A stretch of DNA of 64,000 nt from Saccharopolyspora erythraea NRRL 2338 (lineage in GTDB: Bacteria > Actinomycetota > Actinomycetes > Mycobacteriales > Pseudonocardiaceae). Each line of letters starts with the position of its first letter. Positions within the stretch are counted from its first letter, which is position 1. Shown here piece by piece: positions 18,799-28,423 of the stretch. Under the pieces are notes generated by a model that worked only from the letters and a program-made list of their open reading frames with translations, was not told the DNA's origin and did not search any database. The stretch is taken from positions 1,973,584-2,037,583 of the forward strand of contig NC_009142.1 in the NCBI RefSeq assembly GCF_000062885.1, written 5' to 3'. The translations under genes were made by a program, and so were the position numbers.

Positions 18799-19470
18799 TC
18801 AGGCCCGGTTCTGGGTGTCGTGCACGACGGCCCGGATCTCCTGCTCGACGTCGTCGGTGGCGACGAACAGCATCTCGTCACCCGCCTCCAGCGGGTCGTC
18901 GGACTGCGGCACGATGACCCGGCCGCCGCGCAGGATGGTCACCAGCGCCGCGTTCTCCGGGAGCTTCAGGTCGCGAACCCGGCGCCCGGCCAGCGGCGTG
19001 CCTTCCGGCAGGGTGATCTCGACCAGGTTGGCCTGGCCCTGGCGCAGGGTCATCAGCCGGACCAGGTCGCCGACGCTGACCGCCTCCTCCACGCCCGCGG
19101 CGAGCATCCGCGGCGTGGAGACCGCGACGTCGACGCCCCAGGCGTCGGTGAACAGCCACTCGTTGCGCGGGTCGTTGACCCGGGCCACCACCCTGCGGAC
19201 CGCGAACTCGGTCTTGGACAGCAGCGAGACGACCAGGTTGACCTTGTCGTCACCGGTGGCGGCGATGACGACGTCGCAGGACTCGATGCCCGCCTCCTCC
19301 AGCGAGGCCAGCTCGCAGGCGTCGGCGAGCACCCATTCGGCTGCGTCGATGTTCTTCGGCCGGTAGTTCTCGGTGCTGCGTTCGATGAGCATGACCTGGT
19401 GGTCGCCCTCGATGAGCTCCCGCGCGATGGACTGGCCGACCGCACCGGCCCCCGCGATGGCGATGCGCAT
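18799..19470 (-). CDS. ceoC: TrkA-type potassium uptake regulatory protein (CeoC)
   Basis: A 223-residue cytosolic gating subunit. The RCK_N Rossmann domain binds NAD(H) or a nucleotide (MRIAIAGAGAVGQSIAREL, then DACELASLEEAGIESCDVVIAATGDD). The RCK_C domain occupies about residues 140-220 (EGTPLAGRRVRDL, ALVTILRGGRVIVPQ). It is the Rv2692 counterpart. The ATG shares one base with the stop of ceoB (TGATG), so the two are coupled and probably form a hetero-oligomeric ring. Confidence 0.92.
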   Translation of the reverse strand: MRIAIAGAGAVGQSIARELIEGDHQVMLIERSTENYRPKNIDAAEWVLADACELASLEEAGIESCDVVIAATGDDKVNLVVSLLSKTEFAVRRVVARVNDPRNEWLFTDAWGVDVAVSTPRMLAAGVEEAVSVGDLVRLMTLRQGQANLVEITLPEGTPLAGRRVRDLKLPENAALVTILRGGRVIVPQSDDPLEAGDEMLFVATDDVEQEIRAVVHDTQNRA

Positions 19471-20135
19471 CAGTGGCTCTCCTCGGGTGCTTGCCTGGCG
19501 GACTCGGTGACGTCGGTGACGGTCCCCGACAGCGCGGCGACGTAGACGGTGTCGTCGGCCTGGATCACGGTCTTCGGCGTCGGCAGGATCCCGTTGCCGA
19601 AGCGCATGATGAACGCCACGCGGGAACCGGTGGCCTCTTCGAGTTCGGTGACCTTGCAGCCGACCCAGCCCTCGTGCAGCGGCAGCTGGAGCACCGCCAC
19701 CGTCCCGGACGGCTCCCGCCACGCCGTGGCGACGCCTTCGGGCAGCAGCATCCGCAGGAACCGGTCGGTCGTCCACGGCACGGTCGCCACGGTCGGGATG
19801 CCCAGCCGCTGGTAGACCTCGGCTCGCTTCGGGTCGTAGATGCGCGCCACCACGTGCTCGACGCCGAAGGTCTCCCTGGCGACCCTGGCGGCGACGATGT
19901 TGGAGTTGTCCCCGTTGGACACGGCCGCGAACGCCGCGGCCTTCTCGATGCCAGCCTCGATCAGGACGTCCCGGTCGAAGCCGTTGCCGGTGATCTGCCG
20001 GCCGTGGAAGTCGCGGCCCAGGCGGTGGAAGGCCAGGGCGTTCTTGTCGACCACGGCCACGGTGTGATCGAGCCTTTGCAGCGCCGTGGCCAGGGAGGCC
20101 CCGACCCGGCCGCAGCCCATGATCACCACGTGCAC
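19470..20135 (-). CDS. ceoB: TrkA-type potassium uptake regulatory protein (CeoB)
   Basis: A 221-residue RCK protein. The nucleotide site is MGCGRVGASLATAL, followed by GNGFDRDVLIEAGIEKAAAFAAVSNGDNSN. The C-terminal RCK_C starts near residue 140 (LHEGWVGCKVTELEEATG, FGNGILPTPKTVIQADDTVYVA). It is the Rv2691 counterpart. No TrkH/KtrB channel is in the window, but a KimA-like transporter is divergent from it, 266 bases away, so that is the natural partner to test. Confidence 0.92.
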   Translation of the reverse strand: MHVVIMGCGRVGASLATALQRLDHTVAVVDKNALAFHRLGRDFHGRQITGNGFDRDVLIEAGIEKAAAFAAVSNGDNSNIVAARVARETFGVEHVVARIYDPKRAEVYQRLGIPTVATVPWTTDRFLRMLLPEGVATAWREPSGTVAVLQLPLHEGWVGCKVTELEEATGSRVAFIMRFGNGILPTPKTVIQADDTVYVAALSGTVTDVTESARQAPEESH

Positions 20136-20401
20136 GACCTGTCTCCTCGCTGAAAGGGGGTTTTCGCTTGGGGGGTTTCTTTGCTTAGGCGACCCTGCCG
20201 GTCGTCATGCCAGCGTGACGGTACCCGGATTACCCCGGTGCGTGACTCCTGTCGGCGAGTTCCCGCCCGAACGGGCTGCTGCACCCTATCGGGTGAACGC
20301 GGTCGTTGGGGAGGGGGCTGCTCGAGCCCGGATGTGACGTGGGCACCCCTGTGCCCGCCGCGCTCACCACATGGGAAGTGGTTGCGCCTACGCTCTTGGC
20401 C

Positions 20402-22402
20402 GTGTCCAAGCTCGCAATCGCGGCCAAGCGCCTGATCGTCGGCCGGCCGTTCCGCAGTGACCGCCTGGCGCACACGCTGCTGCCCAAGCGGATCGCGCTT
20501 CCGGTGTTCGCCTCGGATCCGATGTCCAGCGTCGCGTACGCGCCGGAGGAGATCCTGCTGGTGCTGTCGGTCGCGGGCATCTCGGCCTACGCGTTCAGCC
20601 CGTGGATCGGCATCGTGGTCGCGGTCGTGATGATCACGGTGGTCGCGTCGTACCGGCAGAACGTGCGCGCCTACCCCTCGGGCGGTGGCGACTACGAGGT
20701 GGCCACCGTCAACCACGGCAGGCGGTGGGGGCTGGTCGTGGCCAGCGCGCTGCTGGTGGACTACATCCTCACCGTGGCGGTGTCGATCTCCTCGGCGGCG
20801 GCCAACATCGGCTCGGTCATCCCGTTCGTGGCGACCCACAAGGTGCTGTTCGCCGTGGGGGCCATCGTGCTGCTGACGGCGATGAACCTGCGCGGGGTCA
20901 AGGAGTCGGGTTCGCTGTTCGCGATTCCCACATACGCCTTCGTGCTCGGCGTGCTCGGCATGGTCGCCGTCGGCCTCTTCCGGGGTCTGGTTCTCGGTCA
21001 GGAGATGCGGGCCGAGAGCGCCGACTTCCACCTGGTGCAGGAGACCCAGATGGCCGGGGTCGCCTTCGCCTTCCTGATCCTGCGGGCGTTCTCCTCCGGC
21101 AGCGCCGCGCTCACCGGTGTCGAGGCCATCAGCAACGGTGTGCCCGCGTTCCGCAAACCGAAGTCGCGCAACGCCGCCACGACGCTGGCATTGATGGGCG
21201 CTCTCGCGATCGCGATGTTCATGGGGCTGATCGTGCTCGCGGGCATGACGGGTGCCGTCGTGGCCGAGGATCCGGCCCACCAGCTCATCGGCGCGCCCCC
21301 CGGCTACGAGCAAAAGACGCTGGTCGCGCAGTTGGCGAACGCGGTCTTCAGCGGGTTCCCGCCCGCGGTGTACTACGTGATGTTCTTCACCGGGTTGATC
21401 CTGGTGCTCGCGGCCAACACCGCGTTCAACGGATTCCCGGTGCTGGGCTCGATCCTGGCGCAGGACCGGTTCCTGCCGCGCCAGCTGCACACCCGGGGCG
21501 ACCGGCTGGCCTTCTCCAACGGCATCCTGTTCCTCGCCGTCAGCGCGATCATCCTGGTGCTGGCCTTCGACGCCGAGGTCACCCGGTTGATCCAGCTCTA
21601 CATCGTCGGGGTGTTCGTCTCGTTCGTTCTCAGCCAGAGCGGCATGATCCGGCACTGGAACCGCCTGCTGCGCACCGAGACCGACCCGGTGCAGCGGCGC
21701 CGGATGCGGCGCTCGCAGATGATCAACTCGTTCGGTCTGTTCATGACCGCCAGCGTGCTGGTGATCGTGCTGATCACGAAGTTCACCAAGGGCGCGTGGA
21801 TCGCGATCGCGGCCATGGCGGCGATCTACGTGCTCATGACCGCGATCCGCAAGCACTACGACCGGGTGGCCGAGGAGCTGCAGGAGCAGGAGGTCGACGC
21901 GGTCCTGCCGTCGCGCAACCACGCGATCATCCTGGTCTCCAAGCTGCACCTGCCGACGATGCGGGCCATCGCCTACGCCAGGGCGACGCGCCCGGACGTG
22001 CTGGAGGGCGTGACGGTCAACGTCGACGACGAGGACACCCGCGCGCTGGTGGCCAAGTGGGACGCCGAGGACCTGCCGCTGCCGCTGAAGGTGCTGGAGT
22101 CGCCGTACCGGGAGATCACCCGGCCGCTGCTGGGCTACGTCAAGCGCATCCGCCGGGACAGCCCGCGCGACGTGGTCACCGTGTTCATCCCCGAGTACGT
22201 GGTCGGGCACTGGTGGGAGCAGCTCCTGCACAACCAGAGCGCCCTGCGCCTCAAGAGCAGGCTGCTGTTCCAGCCGGGCGTGATGGTGACCAGCGTGCCG
22301 TGGCAGCTCGAGTCGTCGCAGCGGGTGAGCCACCGGCCCACCACCGTCCCGGGCGCGGTGCGCCGGGGCTTGGAAGACGTGAAGGGGAACGATCGCCGGT
22401 GA
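20402..22402 (+). CDS. KimA-like APC-superfamily potassium transporter
   Basis: A 666-residue membrane protein with 12 predicted helices and a C-terminal cytoplasmic domain (about residues 480-640). The stretches SSVAYAPEEILLVL, YPSGGGDYEVA and AFSSGSAALTGVEAISNG align by eye with Bacillus subtilis KimA (YdaO), a high-affinity K+/H+ symporter shut off by c-di-AMP. It is the Rv2690c counterpart. The GTG at 20402 is the chosen start (VSKLAIAAKRL); there is no clear ribosome binding site. The gene is translationally coupled (GTGA) to the methyltransferase downstream. Confidence 0.82.
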   Translation: MSKLAIAAKRLIVGRPFRSDRLAHTLLPKRIALPVFASDPMSSVAYAPEEILLVLSVAGISAYAFSPWIGIVVAVVMITVVASYRQNVRAYPSGGGDYEVATVNHGRRWGLVVASALLVDYILTVAVSISSAAANIGSVIPFVATHKVLFAVGAIVLLTAMNLRGVKESGSLFAIPTYAFVLGVLGMVAVGLFRGLVLGQEMRAESADFHLVQETQMAGVAFAFLILRAFSSGSAALTGVEAISNGVPAFRKPKSRNAATTLALMGALAIAMFMGLIVLAGMTGAVVAEDPAHQLIGAPPGYEQKTLVAQLANAVFSGFPPAVYYVMFFTGLILVLAANTAFNGFPVLGSILAQDRFLPRQLHTRGDRLAFSNGILFLAVSAIILVLAFDAEVTRLIQLYIVGVFVSFVLSQSGMIRHWNRLLRTETDPVQRRRMRRSQMINSFGLFMTASVLVIVLITKFTKGAWIAIAAMAAIYVLMTAIRKHYDRVAEELQEQEVDAVLPSRNHAIILVSKLHLPTMRAIAYARATRPDVLEGVTVNVDDEDTRALVAKWDAEDLPLPLKVLESPYREITRPLLGYVKRIRRDSPRDVVTVFIPEYVVGHWWEQLLHNQSALRLKSRLLFQPGVMVTSVPWQLESSQRVSHRPTTVPGAVRRGLEDVKGNDRR

Positions 22403-23631
22403 ACGGCAAACCGGACTGGACCGGACGCCTGCTGGAGGTCGAGGTGGGCCCGGTCGCCCACGGCGGGCACTGCGTGGCCAGGTACGAGGGCCGGGTGGTG
22501 TTCGTCCGCCACGCGCTGCCCGGCGAGGTCGTGGTCGCCGAGGTGACCGAGGACGGCGGTGGCGGCTTCTGCCGCGCCGACGCCGTCGAGGTCCGCACCG
22601 CGGCGCCGGGGCGGGTCGCTCCGCCGTGCCCGCTGGCCGACATGGCGCGCGGCCGCGACCGCTGCGGCGGCTGCGACTGGCAGCACGCCTCGGGCGAGAC
22701 GCAGCGCGAGCTGAAGTCGGCGGTCGTCACCGAGCAGCTGAAGCGGATCGCCGGGATCGACCTGCCGGTGCGGGTCCGGGAACTGCCCGGCGGCCTGCTG
22801 CGCTGGCGTACCCGGGCGCGGGTGGCGGTGGACCGCGGCGGCCGGGCGGGTTTCCGCGCGCACCGCAGCCACCGCGTGGTGCCGGCCGAGGACTGCCCGA
22901 TCACGGTCGCCGAGGCGATCCAGGACGTCACCTCCCGCCGGTGGCGACCGGGCTCGGAGGTGGAGGTCGCCGCGGACTCCGCGGACCAGGTGCACGTCAC
23001 CGCGCACGACCGGCGCCGCGGCGGCAGGCGCGTGTCCCGGCAGGTGCGCGGCAGCGGCGTCGCGCACGAAGAAGCGGCGGGCCGGACGTGGGAGCTGGCC
23101 GCACAAGGCTTCTGGCAGGTGCACGTGGCCGCCGCCGACACCTTCGCCGCGGTCGTCTCGCGCATGGCGGCGGCGCCGGAGGGCGGCGTGGCGTGGGACC
23201 TCTACGGCGGCGTGGGCCTGTTCGCGGCGGGACTGGCCGAGCAGGTCGGGCCGACCGGTTCGGTGCTGCTGGTGGAGTCGTCGCGGCGCGCGGTGGAGGA
23301 CGCCGTGAGCAACCTCCGCGACCTGCCGCAGGTGGAGTTCCGGGCGGGCACCGCCGAGGACGTCGTGCGCGACGAGGGGCTGCCCTCGCCGGACGTCGTC
23401 GTGCTCGACCCGCCGCGCAAGGGTGCCGGGCGCGAGGTGGCCGAGGCCGTCTGCGCGCACCGCCCGTCGCGGATCGTGCACGTCGCGTGCGATCCGGCGG
23501 CGCTGGCCCGCGACGTCGGGCTGTTCGTCGAAGGCGGTTACCGGCTGGTCGAGATCGAGGCGTTCGACGCCTTCCCGATGACCCACCACGTCGAGTGCAT
23601 CGCCCTGCTGGAGCGGGTCGACCAGCCGTGA
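22399..23631 (+). CDS. TrmA/RumA-type RNA (uracil-5-)-methyltransferase
   Basis: A 410-residue SAM-dependent methyltransferase, the Rv2689c counterpart. The N-terminal TRAM domain (VGPVAHGGHCVARYEGRVV) binds RNA. Iron-sulfur cysteines are CPLADM..RCGGC near residues 75-92 and DCP near 165. The SAM site is WDLYGGVGLFAAGLAEQ. The catalytic segment is VACDPAALARD with the Cys that attacks C6 of uracil, and VVLDPPRKGA is nearby. The TGA of the transporter overlaps its GTG by four bases. The target (rRNA or tRNA uridine) cannot be told. Confidence 0.9.
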   Translation: MNGKPDWTGRLLEVEVGPVAHGGHCVARYEGRVVFVRHALPGEVVVAEVTEDGGGGFCRADAVEVRTAAPGRVAPPCPLADMARGRDRCGGCDWQHASGETQRELKSAVVTEQLKRIAGIDLPVRVRELPGGLLRWRTRARVAVDRGGRAGFRAHRSHRVVPAEDCPITVAEAIQDVTSRRWRPGSEVEVAADSADQVHVTAHDRRRGGRRVSRQVRGSGVAHEEAAGRTWELAAQGFWQVHVAAADTFAAVVSRMAAAPEGGVAWDLYGGVGLFAAGLAEQVGPTGSVLLVESSRRAVEDAVSNLRDLPQVEFRAGTAEDVVRDEGLPSPDVVVLDPPRKGAGREVAEAVCAHRPSRIVHVACDPAALARDVGLFVEGGYRLVEIEAFDAFPMTHHVECIALLERVDQP

Positions 23632-23887
23632 CGGCCGGACAGCAGGCGCAGGCAGCGCACCATCGTCATCCATCGTGGCGAAACGGGCACCGCCGCGCGC
23701 GGGCCCCCGCGGTGCCCGGGGACACACCCGGTCGGGTAGTGCCTGGTCAAAGACGCGCGTGCCCTACGGGCCGATGTGATTTCCGGTTCCGGACCGAACC
23801 GTTCAGGTTGGGCCCGGCGTCCCTCCGTAGACTGGGCGGAACCGCAGTCCGGTCGAGAGCCCCCGGCGAGACAAGCGAGGTGAAGCG

Positions 23888-25816
23888 GTGACGCTGCTGG
23901 AGTCCGTGCAAAGCCCGGCCGACGTCAAACGCCTGGAGCACGGTGAGCTGGCGAAGCTGGCCGCTGAGATCCGCTCCTTCCTGATCGAGAAGGTGTCGCG
24001 AACCGGCGGTCATCTGGGGCCGAACCTGGGTGCCATCGAGCTCACCCTCGCCGTGCACCGGGTGTTCGACTCACCGCGCGACGCCGTGGTGTTCGACACC
24101 GGCCACCAGGCGTACGTGCACAAGATCGTCACCGGCAGGCAGTCCGGGTTCGACCGGCTCCGCAAGCGCGACGGCATCTCCGGCTACCCGTCGCGCGCCG
24201 AGAGCGAGCACGACCTGGTGGAGAACAGCCACGCCTCCACCGCGCTGTCCTACGCCGACGGCCTGGCGCGGGCGTTCCAGCTCGGCAGCGAGCAGCGGCA
24301 CGTGGTGGCGGTCGTCGGCGACGGCGCGCTCACCGGCGGCATGTGCTGGGAGGCGCTGAACAACATCGCGGCCGACCCGGACCGCCCCGTGGTCATCGTC
24401 GTCAACGACAACGGCCGCTCCTACGCCCCGACCATCGGCGGCCTCGCCGAGCACCTGGCGGGGCTGCGGCTCAAGCCGGGCTACGAGCGGGCGCTGGAGA
24501 GCGGGCGCCGCACGCTGCAGAACCTGCCGGTGGTGGGCCGTTCCCTCTACACCGGGCTGCACGCGGCCAAGTCCGGCATCAAGGACGCCCTGAGCCCGCA
24601 GGTCATGTTCTCCGACCTCGGCATCAAGTACCTCGGCCCGGTCGACGGCCACGACCTGCGCTCCATGGAGCAGGCGCTGTCGATGGCCAAGGCCTTCGGC
24701 GGCCCGGTGATCGTGCACGCGGTGACCCGCAAGGGCAACGGCTTCGCGCCCGCCGAGAACGACGTCGCCGAGCAGATGCACCAGGTCAAGGTCATCGACC
24801 CGGAGACCGGCATCCCCACCAAGCCCGCCCCCAAGATCTGGACCGACGTCTACTCCGACGAGCTGGTGCGCATCGGTGCCGAGCGCGAGGACGTGGTGGC
24901 GATCACCGCGGCGATGCTCGGCCCGACCGGGCTGGACAAGTTCGCCGCCGCCTACCCGGAGCGCTGCTACGACGTCGGCATCGCCGAGCAGCACGCCATG
25001 ACCTCGGCCGCGGGCATGGCCATGGGCGGTCTGCACCCGGTGTTCGCGGTGTACTCGACCTTCCTCAACCGGGCGTTCGACCAGCTGCTGATGGACGTCG
25101 CCCTGCACCGGCAGCCGGTCACGGTGACCCTGGACCGCTCCGGCATCACCGGCGACGACGGTGCCAGCCACAACGGCATGTGGGACCTGTCGATCCTGGG
25201 CGCGATCCCGGGCATCCAGGTCGCCGCGCCGCGCGACGCGGTGACGCTGCGCGAGGAGCTGCGCGAGGCCGTGGCCGTCGACGACGGTCCGACGGTGATG
25301 CGGTTCCCGAAGGGCTCGGTGATCGAGGAGGTGCCCGCCGTCGAGCGGATCGGCGGCGTGGACGTGCTGAGCAAGCCCGCCTCGGACGAGCGCTCCGAGG
25401 TGCTGCTGGCCGCCGTCGGCGCCTTCGGCCAGCTCGGCGTGGCCGTCGCCGAGCGGCTGGCCGCGCAGGGCATCGGCGTCACCGTGGTCGACCCGCGCTG
25501 GGTCGTGCCGGTGCCGCAGGCGGTGCTGGACCTCGCGGCCCGGCACAGCCTGGTGGTCACGCTGGAGGACTGCGGGCGCCACGGCGGCTTCGGATGGTCG
25601 CTGGCGGCCGCCATGCGCGATCAGGAGATCGACGTGCCGCTGCGCGACCTGGCGGTGCCCAACCGGTTCCTGCAGCACGCCTCCCGCGACGAGGTGCTCT
25701 CCGACCTCGGCCTGACCGAGCAGGACATCGCGCGCCGCATCACCGAGTGGGTCGCGGGCAGGCTGACCCCGGTCGTGGTGGGCAACGGTCGCGGCGAGAC
25801 CGCGACCGGAGCCTGA
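23888..25816 (+). CDS. dxs: 1-deoxy-D-xylulose-5-phosphate synthase
   Basis: A 642-residue thiamine-diphosphate enzyme, first step of the MEP isoprenoid route (pyruvate plus glyceraldehyde 3-phosphate). The N-terminal half has [20 protein letters not shown] and the ThDP/Mg motif [16 protein letters not shown]. The pyrimidine domain has [14 protein letters not shown] and [15 protein letters not shown]. The C-terminal domain supports the dimer. Start GTG at 23888 (VTLLESVQ), preceded by GAGGTGAAGCG. A hairpin follows at 25840. Confidence 0.97.
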   Translation: MTLLESVQSPADVKRLEHGELAKLAAEIRSFLIEKVSRTGGHLGPNLGAIELTLAVHRVFDSPRDAVVFDTGHQAYVHKIVTGRQSGFDRLRKRDGISGYPSRAESEHDLVENSHASTALSYADGLARAFQLGSEQRHVVAVVGDGALTGGMCWEALNNIAADPDRPVVIVVNDNGRSYAPTIGGLAEHLAGLRLKPGYERALESGRRTLQNLPVVGRSLYTGLHAAKSGIKDALSPQVMFSDLGIKYLGPVDGHDLRSMEQALSMAKAFGGPVIVHAVTRKGNGFAPAENDVAEQMHQVKVIDPETGIPTKPAPKIWTDVYSDELVRIGAEREDVVAITAAMLGPTGLDKFAAAYPERCYDVGIAEQHAMTSAAGMAMGGLHPVFAVYSTFLNRAFDQLLMDVALHRQPVTVTLDRSGITGDDGASHNGMWDLSILGAIPGIQVAAPRDAVTLREELREAVAVDDGPTVMRFPKGSVIEEVPAVERIGGVDVLSKPASDERSEVLLAAVGAFGQLGVAVAERLAAQGIGVTVVDPRWVVPVPQAVLDLAARHSLVVTLEDCGRHGGFGWSLAAAMRDQEIDVPLRDLAVPNRFLQHASRDEVLSDLGLTEQDIARRITEWVAGRLTPVVVGNGRGETATGA

Positions 25817-25839
25817 CGGCACGGCACGCACGCAGCAGC

Positions 25840-25872
25840 AGTGGCCTCCCACCCGCGTGGTGGGGGGCCACT
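25840..25872 (+). terminator. hairpin terminator after dxs
   Basis: A 13-bp stem AGTGGCCTCCCAC / GTGGGGGGCCACT (one G-U pair), 23 bases after the dxs stop. Confidence 0.75.
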
Positions 25873-26044
25873 CGCGTTCGGGGGGTGGGGGCCGTCGCCG
25901 AGGTGAGCCGCGATGGTCGTCCCCCGACGACCGCGTATCGATCTCGGCGTGCGGGTAGTGGGGAGCTGTCACGTGCCCGCCTCCTCGGTGGGCGGGCACC
26001 GGCCGCGCGGCAGGGGCTGCGGCGCCGGGCGGAGGGGGAGCCCG

Positions 26045-26539
26045 ATGTACATGCTGTTCTGGTTGGTCGTCGCGCTCGTCGGTTTCGGAGTGCAGTACGC
26101 GCTGCGCCGCCGCCACGACCGAAGCGTGTCCGTGCCCGATCTGCTGCTGGGCTGGCTGCTGCTGAGCGCGGTCGGTCTGGCCGGGCTGCTCGGCGCGTTC
26201 GCCCACACCGCCTTCGCCGCCGAGACCGCGCAGGGCATCGGATTCCCCGCGGGCAACCCGTTCCAGTACGAGGTGGCCGTGGCGAACCTGGCGTTCGCGG
26301 TGCTGGCCCTGGTGGGCTTCTGGAACCCCGACGTGCGTCCCGTAGCCGGTCTCGTCAGCGGGATCTGGCTCGGCGGGGACGCGATCGTGCACACCCACGA
26401 GCTGGTCGCGCACGACAACACCGCACCGAACAACGCGGGCCTTTTCCTGGTGATCGAGACCGTCATCGCACTCGCCTTGCTCGGTCTCGGCGGCTACGCC
26501 GCGGCGAGCAGGCGCAGCGCGGCACCGGCGAGGGTGTAG
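26045..26539 (+). CDS. small membrane protein, DUF6790-like
   Basis: A 164-residue protein with about four or five transmembrane helices. It starts at the ATG at 26045 (MYMLFWLVVALVGFGVQYAL), preceded by GGAGGGGGAGC at 26031-26041. Conserved-looking polar spots inside the membrane region are GNPFQYEVAVANLAF, GGDAIVHTHEL and HDNTAPNNAG, which fits the DUF6790 family. The function is unknown. It begins an accessory insert between dxs and fadB. Confidence 0.75.
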   Translation: MYMLFWLVVALVGFGVQYALRRRHDRSVSVPDLLLGWLLLSAVGLAGLLGAFAHTAFAAETAQGIGFPAGNPFQYEVAVANLAFAVLALVGFWNPDVRPVAGLVSGIWLGGDAIVHTHELVAHDNTAPNNAGLFLVIETVIALALLGLGGYAAASRRSAAPARV

Positions 26540-26588
26540 ACGCGGGGAAACCAGCTCGGTGATCCGTGCCTTGTGGCAGGGTGAACAG

Positions 26589-27260
26589 GTGCGGATCCTG
26601 GTCGTGGAAGACGAGCAGCCGCTGGCGGACGCCATCGCCAGGGGGCTGCGCAGGGAGGGAATGGCCGTCGACATCGCCTACGACGGTGAGAGCGGGCAGG
26701 AGAAGGCGTCGATCACCCGCTACGACGTGATCGTGCTCGACCGCGACCTGCCCGGGATGTCGGGCGACGAGCTGTGCCGGTCGGTGGTGACCTCCGGGCA
26801 GCTGACCCGGGTCATCATGCTCACCGCCAGCGGGACGGTCGCCGACCGGGTGGAGGGGCTGTCGCTGGGAGCCGACGACTACCTGGCCAAGCCCTTCGCG
26901 TTCGCCGAGCTGACGGCGCGGGTGCGGGCGCTGGGCAGGCGTGCCACCCCGGCGGTCCCGCCGCTGCTGACCGCCCGCGACCTGGCGCTGGACCCGGCCC
27001 GCCGCACCGTCTCGCGCTCCGGCGGTGAGATCGAGCTGACGCGCAAGGAGTTCGGCGTGCTGGAGGTGCTGCTCGGCGCGGGCGGCGCGGTGGTCAGCTC
27101 CGAGGAGCTGCTGGAGCGGGTCTGGGACGAGAACGCCGACCCGTTCACCACGACGGTCCGGGTCACGATGATGACGTTGCGCAAGAAGCTGGGGGAGCCG
27201 GGTGTGATCGACACCGTCGTCGGCTCGGGCTACCGGGTTCCCACTGCGGGCCGGGGCTGA
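26589..27260 (+). CDS. OmpR/PhoB-family response regulator
   Basis: A 223-residue transcription factor. The receiver domain has the acidic pair ED at 7-8, phosphorylatable Asp51 (VLDRDLPGMSG), LTASG near 81 and the Lys of LAKPF near 101. The C-terminal winged helix has LTRKEFGVLEVLL and TTVRVTMMTLRKKL with the GYRVP end. The GTG at 26589 has AGGG eight bases before it. The sensor kinase follows one base after its stop, so the two form a two-component pair. Confidence 0.93.
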   Translation: MRILVVEDEQPLADAIARGLRREGMAVDIAYDGESGQEKASITRYDVIVLDRDLPGMSGDELCRSVVTSGQLTRVIMLTASGTVADRVEGLSLGADDYLAKPFAFAELTARVRALGRRATPAVPPLLTARDLALDPARRTVSRSGGEIELTRKEFGVLEVLLGAGGAVVSSEELLERVWDENADPFTTTVRVTMMTLRKKLGEPGVIDTVVGSGYRVPTAGRG

Positions 27261-27261
27261 G

Positions 27262-28416
27262 GTGGCGGCCCGCGGCCCGCGTCCGGTGCCGATCGCTCGA
27301 CGTGGTCCGGGTCTTCGGCTCCGGATCACGCTGCTGGCCACCGCCCTGGTCGCGGGGGTCAGCGCGCTGCTGCTGTGGCTGGGCTGGCTGCTGGTCGGCA
27401 ACGTGGTGGCGGCGGTGCCCCGGCTGCCCGACGGCAGCGTGGTGCGGGTGCACGGCGTCGACGTCCCGGCGAGCCTGCTCGGTGAGGCGCTGCGCCAGTC
27501 GGCGCGGGAGCAGGTGCTGCTGATCGGTGGCGGGGCTTTCGTGGCGGTGGTCCTGGCGGCGGCGGTGCTGGCGTGGACGGTGACCGGCCGGGTGCTGCGG
27601 CCGCTGCACGACGTCACCGACTCGGCCCGGCGGTTGTCGGCGGAGTCGCTGGACGAGCGGATCGAGCTGTCCGGCCCGCGCGACGAGGTCGCCGAGCTGG
27701 CCGACACCTTCGACGCGATGCTCGACCGCCTGCAGGCGGCGTTCGACTCCCAGCGCCGGTTCGTGGCCAACGCCAGCCACGAGCTGCGGACACCGCTGTC
27801 GGTGGTCCGCACCGAGCTGGAGGTGACCCTGTCGGATCCCGACGCCGACGAGCAGGAGCTGCGCCGGATGGCCGACGTGGTCCGGGAGGCCACCGCGCGG
27901 GCCGAGCGGCTGGTGGAGGCGCTGCTGCTGCTGGCCCGCACCGAGGGCGTGGAGCTGGCGGTCCGGGAGCCGGTCGACCTCACCGAGGTCGTCGGCCGCG
28001 CGCTGCGCGCGGTCTCGGTGGAGGCGGCCCAGCGCGGCATCCGCATCGACTGCTGCGACGAGCCCGCGTTCGCCGTCGGAGACCCCGCGCTGCTGGAGCG
28101 CGTCGCGGGCAACCTGCTGGAGAACGCCGTGCGGCACAACGTCGACGGGGGCTGGGTGCTGGTGAACGTCGGCAGCGGGCCGCGCTGGGCGTCGCTGCGG
28201 GTGGCGTCGTCGGGGGAGGAGATCGGCGCCGACCAGGTGGAGGCGCTGTTCGAGCCGTTCCGGCGCGCGGGCGTGCAGCGCACCGCCCGCACCGGCGCGG
28301 GGCTCGGCCTGTCGATCGTGCGTGCGGCGGCGGCCGCGCACGGCGGCCGCGTCGCGGCGGAGCCGGTCGCCGGAGGCGGCCTGGCGGTGACCGTCGAGCT
28401 GCCCGTCGCGCCCTGA
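27262..28416 (+). CDS. two-component sensor histidine kinase
   Basis: A 384-residue membrane kinase. Transmembrane helices lie at about 20-47 and 85-107, with a short 38-residue extracytoplasmic loop between. A HAMP domain follows (TGRVLRPLHDVTDSARRL), then the HisKA dimerisation helix with His173 in NASHELRTPLS, and the HATPase domain with NLLENAVRHN (N box) and GAGLGLSIVRAAAAAHGG (G2). The small loop suggests it senses a membrane or small-ligand signal. It pairs with the preceding regulator. Confidence 0.93.
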   Translation: MAARGPRPVPIARRGPGLRLRITLLATALVAGVSALLLWLGWLLVGNVVAAVPRLPDGSVVRVHGVDVPASLLGEALRQSAREQVLLIGGGAFVAVVLAAAVLAWTVTGRVLRPLHDVTDSARRLSAESLDERIELSGPRDEVAELADTFDAMLDRLQAAFDSQRRFVANASHELRTPLSVVRTELEVTLSDPDADEQELRRMADVVREATARAERLVEALLLLARTEGVELAVREPVDLTEVVGRALRAVSVEAAQRGIRIDCCDEPAFAVGDPALLERVAGNLLENAVRHNVDGGWVLVNVGSGPRWASLRVASSGEEIGADQVEALFEPFRRAGVQRTARTGAGLGLSIVRAAAAAHGGRVAAEPVAGGGLAVTVELPVAP

Positions 28417-28423
28417 GGACGGC

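Noticed and set aside
20136-20401. Possible c-di-AMP (ydaO/kimA) riboswitch before the KimA-like gene
   Set aside because: I looked for the conserved core and pairing on the sense strand and could not find a convincing match. A covariance model search would settle it.
24071-26674. Long open frame on the minus strand over dxs (867 codons)
   Set aside because: It is the antisense shadow of dxs and of the response regulator start. Its composition is His/Arg/Gly rich, and the plus-strand genes have clear family motifs.
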